A stretch of 64,000 nucleotides of DNA from Mycobacterium sp. MBM (GTDB lineage: Bacteria > Actinomycetota > Actinomycetes > Mycobacteriales > Mycobacteriaceae): NCBI GenBank assembly GCA_021648845.1, contig JAKJHY010000013.1, positions 124,001 to 188,000 of the forward strand, in the 5' to 3' direction. Below are positions 58,132 to 64,000 of this stretch, in pieces (the first letter of the stretch is position 1; the number at the start of each line of letters is the position of its first letter). Below the pieces are notes generated by a model. The model worked only from the letters and a program-made list of their open reading frames with translations, did no database searches and was not told the origin of the DNA. The position numbers and the translations under genes were made by a program.

Positions 58132-59878
58132 GGCGGGCCGGTTCGGCTTCCTCGATCTCGGACCCGTTGGAGCGCGGCAGTTGCTCCAGCGGCAGCAATT
58201 CACCGGCCTTGTAGTCCAGCGCCGCGCCGATGAAGGCCGCGAACAGTGGATGCGGACGGGTCGGGCGACTCTTGAGCTCGGGATGGGCCTGCGTACCCAC
58301 CAGGAAAGGATGCACGTCGGCGCTGTACTCCACGAACTCGACCAGATGCCCGTCGGGCGAGGTGCCGGAGAACTTGAGTCCGCTCTGGGCGATCCGGTCC
58401 CGGTAGGCGTTGTTGACCTCGTAGCGGTGCCGGTGACGTTCGGACACCTCGGTGGCGCCATAGGCTTGGGCCACAATCGAACCCGGCTCCAGCACCGCCG
58501 GATAGGCACCCAGGCGCATGGTGCCGCCCAGATCGGCATCCCCGGCCACGGCTTCGAGCTGATCGGCCATGGTGGCGATCACCGGGTCCGGGGTGTCCGG
58601 ATCGAATTCCGAGGAGCTGGCCTCGGTCAGTCCCACCGAACGGGCGGCCTCGATGACGATGCACTGCAAGCCCAAGCACAACCCGAGCACCGGCACACCG
58701 CGCTTGCGGGCATAGCGGATGGCGCCGAGCTTGCCCTCGATCCCGCGGATGCCGAACCCGCCGGGGATCAGCACGCCGTGCACATCCTCCAGTGCGGCCA
58801 CCGCACCGGCGTCGGTCTCGCAGTCGTCGGAGGCGATCCACCGGATATCGACCTTGGCGTGATGGGCGAAACCGCCGGCACGCAGCGCCTCGGCGACCGA
58901 CAGGTACGCATCGGAAAGATCGATGTACTTGCCCACCAACGCGATTCGCACCGTCTCCTGCGGCTCGTGCACCCGCCGGAGCAGGTCGTTCCATTGAGTC
59001 CAGTCCACGTCACGGAACGGCAGGTTGAGCTTTCGCACCACGTAGGCGTCGAGTTCTTCGCGGTGCAGCACCTTGGGAATGTCATAGATCGACGGTGCGT
59101 CCGGGGTGGAGATGACGCCGTCGATATCGACATCGCACATCAGCGCGATCTTGTTCTTCAGCCCCTCCGGTACGTCGCGGTCACACCGCAGGATCAGCGC
59201 GTCCGGCGCAATACCGATGCTGCGCAGTGCGGCCACCGAGTGCTGGGTGGGTTTGGTCTTCAGCTCGCCCGACGGCGCCAGGTACGGCACCAGCGAGACG
59301 TGCAGGAAGAACACGTTGTCGCGGCCCACCTCATGGCGTACCTGGCGCGCCGCTTCCAGGAACGGCAGCGACTCGATATCGCCGACGGTGCCGCCGATCT
59401 CGGTGATCACCACATCGGGGCGGTTGCCCTGGGCATCCGGTTCGGCCATCGCCAGGATGCGGTGCTTGATCTCGTCGGTGATGTGCGGGATCACCTGGAC
59501 GGTGTCACCGAGATATTCCCCGCGACGTTCCTTGGCGATCACCGAGGAGTACACCTGGCCGGTGGTCACATTGGCCGACCCGGACAGGTCGCGGTCCAGG
59601 AAGCGCTCATAGTGGCCGACGTCGAGGTCGGTTTCGGCGCCGTCCTCGGTGACGAAGACCTCGCCGTGCTGGAACGGGTTCATGGTGCCCGGGTCGACAT
59701 TGAGATACGGGTCGAGCTTCTGCATCGTCACCTGCAACCCACGCGCGGTGAGCAGCTGGCCGAGGCTACTTGCCGTCAGGCCTTTACCGAGTGAGGACGC
59801 GACACCACCGCTGACGAAGAGGTGTTTGGTCGCGGTTTGCGGGTGCTTGCGTAACTTCGCTTGACCGGGCAACTGCAA
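58124..59878 (-). CDS. pyrG: CTP synthase
   Basis: A 584-residue CTP synthase making CTP from UTP, ATP and glutamine. The synthetase domain has KHLFVSGGVASSLGKGLTASSLG, MQKLDPYLNVDPGTM and ITEIGGTVGDIESLPFLEAARQ. The glutaminase domain has VLIPGGFGIRG, the nucleophile Cys in GLCLGLQCIV and a late His/Glu pair (QAHPELKSRPTRPHPLF). The ATG at 59878 adds about 8 residues to the usual start LRKHPQTATKH; an internal start is possible. Confidence 0.96.
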   Translation of the reverse strand: MQLPGQAKLRKHPQTATKHLFVSGGVASSLGKGLTASSLGQLLTARGLQVTMQKLDPYLNVDPGTMNPFQHGEVFVTEDGAETDLDVGHYERFLDRDLSGSANVTTGQVYSSVIAKERRGEYLGDTVQVIPHITDEIKHRILAMAEPDAQGNRPDVVITEIGGTVGDIESLPFLEAARQVRHEVGRDNVFFLHVSLVPYLAPSGELKTKPTQHSVAALRSIGIAPDALILRCDRDVPEGLKNKIALMCDVDIDGVISTPDAPSIYDIPKVLHREELDAYVVRKLNLPFRDVDWTQWNDLLRRVHEPQETVRIALVGKYIDLSDAYLSVAEALRAGGFAHHAKVDIRWIASDDCETDAGAVAALEDVHGVLIPGGFGIRGIEGKLGAIRYARKRGVPVLGLCLGLQCIVIEAARSVGLTEASSSEFDPDTPDPVIATMADQLEAVAGDADLGGTMRLGAYPAVLEPGSIVAQAYGATEVSERHRHRYEVNNAYRDRIAQSGLKFSGTSPDGHLVEFVEYSADVHPFLVGTQAHPELKSRPTRPHPLFAAFIGAALDYKAGELLPLEQLPRSNGSEIEEAEPARRG

Positions 59879-59993
59879 CCTCCGTGGCGATGGGGCGAGC
59901 TGGCTTGCGCCGACTCAGGGCCTGCCGACCCACGGAATCTCACCTTAACACCAGCGCCGACAAGCCGCGCCTGACGCGCCGGTGCGCAGCGAC

Positions 59994-60926
59994 CTACTGC
60001 GGGACGGTGAGCGAGTTCGCACCCTGTCCGATGCCGTAGCGGCCGGGCTGGCCGCCGCGCAGCAGATCGCTCAACGCCAGCGCGGTGGTGATGCGGCCCG
60101 ACTCGACGTCGACGTCATCGACCGTGCTCACCGCACCCGACAGTCCCGCATCGGCGCGCGTCACCGCGACGGCCGCGGTGCCGGTCGCCGACCCGTCCCG
60201 CCCGGCCAACACGACACCGCCGCCATGTGGTGCCAGGCCCGCGGCGAATCGGGCCACCGTCGCGCCTCGGTTGCCGGCATCATCACCGAGCGAGCCGCCG
60301 GTGATGATCACGGCGGTGTCCGCGGCACCGATGCCCTGCGCGTCGTAGGAGATGAACCCGGTCTCGCGCAGCGTGCTCAGCACGATATCGCGTTGATCGT
60401 CGGGGACGGCGGGGTCGCGGCCGCGCAGCAGCGCGATCCCGAGCAGGTCGCCGGCCGCCGATCCCTGATCCAACGATGCGGTACTCAGTTGCCGCCCGGC
60501 TGGAACGATCGGTGAATTGACCACTGACAGCAGCTTTTCCGACGAGTTTGCCTCGACGAACTGCGGCGTCAAGGCGATGGTGACGGTGGTGGTGGCGCCG
60601 GCCAGGCTGACCAGCCGGGCCACGGCGTCCACATCGTCGTCGGCGGCATCAGGGGTTCGGAAGATCACCACCGACTTGTCACGCAGCGTATCTCGCAAGA
60701 TCCGTGGCGCCATCAATCCGTCGAATTCACCTGCCGCGCTCAGCTTCTCGTTGAGCTCGTTCTTCTGCTCGGTCAGGGTGTCGATCTCGCTGCGCAAGTC
60801 GGCCTTGTCGCTGCGCAGGCCGGACAACACTGTGTCCGAGAACAGCCCGGAGCCCAGCACCACACCCACGGCCAACGCGAGGAATACCGCCGCCAGCGAG
60901 ATGGCATGCGTGCGCAGCGAAATCAT
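59994..60926 (-). CDS. mctB: Outer-envelope copper-handling / cell-separation protein MctB (SteB)
   Basis: A 310-residue membrane-anchored protein equivalent to M. tuberculosis Rv1698. It has an N-terminal transmembrane helix (ISLAAVFLALAVGVVLGSGL), a coiled coil (about 35-65) and a globular extracytoplasmic domain. Rv1698 was described as MctB, needed for copper efflux; the corynebacterial homologue SteB works with SteA in cell separation. Which role applies here is open. It lies 45 bases downstream of steA in the same direction. Confidence 0.9.
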   Translation of the reverse strand: MISLRTHAISLAAVFLALAVGVVLGSGLFSDTVLSGLRSDKADLRSEIDTLTEQKNELNEKLSAAGEFDGLMAPRILRDTLRDKSVVIFRTPDAADDDVDAVARLVSLAGATTTVTIALTPQFVEANSSEKLLSVVNSPIVPAGRQLSTASLDQGSAAGDLLGIALLRGRDPAVPDDQRDIVLSTLRETGFISYDAQGIGAADTAVIITGGSLGDDAGNRGATVARFAAGLAPHGGGVVLAGRDGSATGTAAVAVTRADAGLSGAVSTVDDVDVESGRITTALALSDLLRGGQPGRYGIGQGANSLTVPQ

Positions 60927-60971
60927 GTGGAGAACCCCTCAGAGAAGTTGACCGGGATCGTCGAGCAGGAT

Positions 60972-62156
60972 CTAGGAGACCAGGCCCTGCGCCCACAGCA
61001 GGAAGCGGTTCCAGTACTCGACGACCCAGTCGATCACCGTTGCGTCGACCCTGGTCACCCAGAGCGCGACGATCACCGCGACCAACATCGCCAGCACCAG
61101 CAGGGCGATCGCGCCCGCCGACACCCGGCTGCGGTAGAGGGTGGCCACCGCCTTGGCGTCGACGAGTTTCTCGCCGACTTTGAGGCGGGTCAGGAAGGTC
61201 GACGGGTTGCTCTGCTGGCGGGAGCGATCGAAGAATTCCTCGATGGTCGCGCTGTGGCCGGCGGTGACGATCAGGGATGCCCCGTGGTGGTCACACAGCA
61301 GCAGCGCGAGGTCCGCGGCCGACCCGGCGGCCGGGAAGGTCATCGCGCCGACACCGAGATCCTGGATGCGTTCCAGACCCGGGGCATGCCCGTCGGCGTC
61401 GGCGGGCAACACGACCTGTGCGCCACAGCGCAGCGCGTCGGTACTGATGGTGCTGGGATCGCCGACGATGAGCGCCGGCCGGTAGCCTGCCTTGCGCAGC
61501 AGATCGGCTCCGGTACCGACCCCCACCAGCACGGGCTGGTACTCCTTGATGAACGGCTTGAGGGCCTTGAGATCATCGGCGGCGGTGGGCCCTTCGGTCA
61601 CCACCACGACATGCCTGCGGTCCATGTCGACGTCGATGTCGGGAATGCCCATCCCGTCGATCAGCAACGGGCTCTCGCTGCGGATGAACTCGATGGTGTT
61701 GCCGGCGAATGCCTCAAGGTGCGCGACGAGCCCGCTCTTGGCTTCCACCATGAGCTCGTGGATCTCCAGATCGGTGCGTTCGGTGCCAAGACCGATACGG
61801 CGGTCCCCGGAGTAGACGCCGCCGTTGTTCAGCCGGATGCGTGCGCCGTCCTTGATTTTCTTGAAGATCTCCGGGCCCGCCTCGTCGATCAGGACGATGC
61901 CGTTGGCCACCAGCACCTCAGGCCCGAGGTTGGGGTAGCGCCCGGAGATGGACGGCGAGGCGTTGACCACGCCGGCGACCTCCGCCTCCACCAGGGCGTC
62001 CGCGGTGATGCGGTCGAGGTCCTGCGCATCGAGGACGACGATATCGCCGGGCCCGATGCGACGGAGCAATCGATCAATGTCCCGGTCAACGCGGGCGGTA
62101 CCGATTACGCCCGGCTTTGAGCTGGCATTACGCGATAGCAACGCTGACATCTTCAT
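60972..62156 (-). CDS. steA: SteA-like cytoplasmic/membrane protein
   Basis: A 394-residue protein equivalent to M. tuberculosis Rv1697. A thiamin-pyrophosphokinase-like fold region is suggested by GVGTGADLLRKAGYRPALIVGDPSTIS and VVLPADADGHAPGLERIQDLG. A single C-terminal helix (IALLVLAMLVAVIVALWV) anchors it. In corynebacteria SteA and SteB act together with the hydrolase RipA in daughter-cell separation. The ATG at 62156 matches the usual N-terminus KMSALLSRN; an ATG at 62183 is in frame. In M. tuberculosis recN lies upstream, here a CGNR gene does. Confidence 0.92.
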   Translation of the reverse strand: MKMSALLSRNASSKPGVIGTARVDRDIDRLLRRIGPGDIVVLDAQDLDRITADALVEAEVAGVVNASPSISGRYPNLGPEVLVANGIVLIDEAGPEIFKKIKDGARIRLNNGGVYSGDRRIGLGTERTDLEIHELMVEAKSGLVAHLEAFAGNTIEFIRSESPLLIDGMGIPDIDVDMDRRHVVVVTEGPTAADDLKALKPFIKEYQPVLVGVGTGADLLRKAGYRPALIVGDPSTISTDALRCGAQVVLPADADGHAPGLERIQDLGVGAMTFPAAGSAADLALLLCDHHGASLIVTAGHSATIEEFFDRSRQQSNPSTFLTRLKVGEKLVDAKAVATLYRSRVSAGAIALLVLAMLVAVIVALWVTRVDATVIDWVVEYWNRFLLWAQGLVS

Positions 62157-62256
62157 GCGGCGATTCTGGACGCCAACCCTCAAGTTGAGGTGGAGGCGCG
62201 CCGTAACACCAGCCCCACAAGTTTTCTTTTGTCACATCTGCAACACCAGCGCGATC

Positions 62257-62778
62257 TCAATCCCGCTTCGCGGCATAGTGCCGGGCAGCCTTGGCGCGAT
62301 TGCCACAGGTGGTCATCGAATGCCAACGACGGGTGCCGTTCTTGGACGTGTCGTAGAACCACAGCACGCAGTGTTCATGCGCACACTGTTTGATCCGGTC
62401 CGGCGCCGCCCCCAGCAGCCGCAGCAGATCATCGGCGGCCAGCCAACCCGGCAGCCATTCGGGTCGCGCCACCTCGGCCTCCTCGTGCGGCCCGGTGACG
62501 TCGAGAGTGCGGCGGATCCGTCCGCGTTCGAGCACGGCATTGACATCGTCGATCTCGCCCGCCGACACCGCACGCAGCACGGCATCGCGGGCCTGCACCA
62601 CCGCGACACGCGTCTTCTCGTCGGCCGAGCAGCGCGCGTCGAGATCGTTGGCGACCAGCCAACACCGCAGGCCGGTCACATCGGTCAGCAGATCCTGTGG
62701 GCCATCCGGCGACATCCACACGGTGTTCAGCAGGTCCAACGCCAGGGGTTCGCCGATGTGCGGGCGCGGATCACGCAT
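62257..62778 (-). CDS. CGNR zinc-finger / ABATE domain protein
   Basis: A 173-residue probable stress regulator. The N-terminal ABATE domain (about 8-125: PLALDLLNTVW at the start) is followed by a CGNR zinc finger: C-x4-C in CAHEHC and C-x3-type closing CGNRAKAARHY, with WFYDTSKNGTRRWHS between. Such proteins are thought to be DNA-binding regulators. It is divergent from the VOC gene, so it may control that gene and the next. Confidence 0.9.
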   Translation of the reverse strand: MRDPRPHIGEPLALDLLNTVWMSPDGPQDLLTDVTGLRCWLVANDLDARCSADEKTRVAVVQARDAVLRAVSAGEIDDVNAVLERGRIRRTLDVTGPHEEAEVARPEWLPGWLAADDLLRLLGAAPDRIKQCAHEHCVLWFYDTSKNGTRRWHSMTTCGNRAKAARHYAAKRD

Positions 62779-62873
62779 GCCACCAGCGTAGCCCGCTAAC
62801 CACTGAATCTCATTTAGATGGTTGACATCGAGGAGCGGTAGTTCTAACCTTCAAATGTCACTACATCGGTTAT

Positions 62874-63347
62874 ATGGATGTTTCGATGATCGCACCCACT
62901 GCCCCGCAGCTCGCCCCCGGCCACGTCGGACTCAACGTCACCGACCTCACCCGTTCCGTGGACTTCTACCGGCGCGCACTCGGTTTCGAACAGCTCGCGA
63001 TCAGCGACAGCGGCGACCGCCGGTTCGCCTTCCTTGGTGTCGACGGCGACCTGCGCCTCACCTTGTGGCAGCAGAGCGATGGCGAATTCTCCGGTCGCAC
63101 CCCCGGCCTGCATCACCTGTCGTTCCGGGTCGACACCATCGAACAGGTTCGGGCCGTGCAGTCCGTACTCGGCGACCTCGGTGTGACATTCGCGCACGAC
63201 GGTGTGGTGGCGCACGGCGAAGGTGCGGCCTCGGGTGGCATCTTCTTCACCGACCCGGACGGCATCCGGCTCGAGGTCTACGCACCGAGCGGAGCCGAGG
63301 CCGAGCCCGCGCCGAACGGCGAGAGCCCCACCTGCGGCTTCTTCTAG
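62874..63347 (+). CDS. VOC (glyoxalase/dioxygenase) family protein
   Basis: A 157-residue vicinal-oxygen-chelate protein. Metal ligands typical of the family are visible: His near 18 (GHVGLNVTDL), His in GLHHLSFRV and Glu in GIRLEVYAPSG. FFTDPDGIRLEVY is the classical closing motif. Activity could be glyoxalase-like, dioxygenase or resistance by binding; the sequence does not decide. The first ATG is at 62874, a second at 62886 is possible. The 3' end has a CGFF tail with one Cys. Confidence 0.87.
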   Translation: MDVSMIAPTAPQLAPGHVGLNVTDLTRSVDFYRRALGFEQLAISDSGDRRFAFLGVDGDLRLTLWQQSDGEFSGRTPGLHHLSFRVDTIEQVRAVQSVLGDLGVTFAHDGVVAHGEGAASGGIFFTDPDGIRLEVYAPSGAEAEPAPNGESPTCGFF

Positions 63348-63356
63348 CGGCGCGCC

Positions 63357-64000
63357 ATGACCGTCTACCACCCAGGCGAACTGGCAGTGCAGCGGCGGCT
63401 CGGCCAAAGCGATATCGCCGCACGCCTGAGCCGTATGATCCGAGACGAGATCCCCGACGCCGCAGCGCAATTCCTGGCCGAGCAGCCGATGATCGTGCTG
63501 TCCGGCGCCGACGACACCGGACGGATCTGGACCAGCCTCGTGACCGGTGCGCCCGGATTCGTGCACGTGGACCGGTCGTCCGACGGCCCCGAACAGATCG
63601 TCATCGACGGGTTGCCCGTCGATGGCGACCCCCTGCGTGTGCCGGTGAGCACCACGCCGGCACGGGTCGGCATGATCGCCATCGAGCCGCAGACCCGGCA
63701 CCGGATGCGGGTCAACGGCCTGGCCACGCCGACCGGTACCGGCCTGATGCTCCTACCCGATCAGGTCTATTCGAATTGCCCGAAATACATCTCCCGCCGG
63801 CATGTCGACGGGGCCGCGAGTCCCGCCGGTGAACGCGTGGTCCGCCACGGCGCATCACTCGACGCGCGCACGGCGCAGATCGTCTCGGCAGCCGATACCT
63901 TCTTCGTCGGGTCCGCCGACGCCGAGGGAAACGCAGATGCCTCCCACCGCGGCGGCAATCCGGGCTTCCTACAGGTGCTTTCACCGACCCGACTGCGCTG
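63357..64000 (+). CDS. PNPOx-like flavin-nucleotide-binding protein (3' end outside window)
   Basis: The frame starting with ATG at 63357 stays open to the window edge (about 214 codons). The sequence begins MTVYHPGELAVQRRLG and contains FLAEQPMIVLSGADD, GFVHVD, a GMIAIEPQTRHRMRVNGLA strand and YSNCPKYISRR, then a second half starting FFVGSADAEG. This pattern fits the pyridoxamine-5'-phosphate oxidase-like split-barrel family, often FMN- or F420-linked. It starts 9 bases after the VOC stop and is probably co-transcribed. Confidence 0.8.
   Translation, partial: MTVYHPGELAVQRRLGQSDIAARLSRMIRDEIPDAAAQFLAEQPMIVLSGADDTGRIWTSLVTGAPGFVHVDRSSDGPEQIVIDGLPVDGDPLRVPVSTTPARVGMIAIEPQTRHRMRVNGLATPTGTGLMLLPDQVYSNCPKYISRRHVDGAASPAGERVVRHGASLDARTAQIVSAADTFFVGSADAEGNADASHRGGNPGFLQVLSPTRLR

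Noticed and set aside
58109..59794. 561-codon open frame antisense to pyrG
   Set aside because: A product of GC-rich codon structure on the opposite strand; the pyrG protein is unmistakable and the antisense product has no domain signature.

Overview
The window is high-GC actinobacterial DNA, most likely from a fast-growing mycobacterium (Mycolicibacterium type). The right third keeps the mycobacterial core order der, cmk, rluB, scpB, scpA, parA, then xerD, an ADP-ribose NUDIX hydrolase, pyrG, mctB/steB and steA. Mycobacterial families such as MmpL, a KstR-like TetR, DUF6188, an F420-type luciferase-like oxidoreductase and a MIRU-like repeat support this.

Positions 1 to about 46.7 kb look like one large genomic island inserted at the 3' end of a tRNA-Pro(GGG) gene (46690-46766, minus). 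Next to the tRNA lie a tyrosine integrase, an excisionase-type HTH protein, a small unknown protein and a giant MobF relaxase-helicase. The left end of the island is outside the window. No coupling protein or type IV secretion gene is visible inside it.

The left part of the island (1-21.4 kb) is a respiration, copper and cell-envelope cluster. It holds accessory cytochrome c oxidase subunits I and III (ctaD, ctaE), a CopC protein, a CopD-CtaG fusion, a separate CtaG, ResB, TlpA-like and DsbA-like thiol proteins, an L,D-transpeptidase, an M23 peptidase and a RipA-like NlpC/P60 hydrolase. In the middle sits a BlaI/BlaR (M56) pair. TACTAC/GTAGTA dyads precede several of the transcription units, so I infer one BlaI-controlled regulon. 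Two heavy-metal P1B ATPases accompany it. One is co-transcribed with a class III cyclase fused to a YHS metal-binding domain. The other follows a CadC-type ArsR repressor. Both have apparently leaderless promoters overlapped by dyads.

Between 22.4 and 25.5 kb lies a three-gene tyrosine-recombinase cassette (recombinase, HTH, zinc-ribbon degenerate recombinase) with similar inverted ends. From 25.7 to 38 kb is a lipid or xenobiotic cluster: four TetR regulators, two hotdog thioesterases plus the remnant of a third, a DUF6188 protein, a luciferase-like oxidoreductase, a cytochrome P450, an alpha/beta hydrolase, a diiron-like hydrolase and an MmpL transporter. A shared CGATAC-N5-GTATCG operator ties the first thioesterase, the DUF6188 gene and mmpL together.

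Right of the tRNA are an FeS-type photolyase/cryptochrome, two TSUP transporters and the core block. The first TSUP gene is preceded by a short ORF ending in Trp-Cys-Cys-Arg-Arg-Pro. A 65-bp repeat present three times joins parA to scpA. The window ends with a CGNR regulator, a VOC protein and a PNPOx-like gene cut by the window edge.
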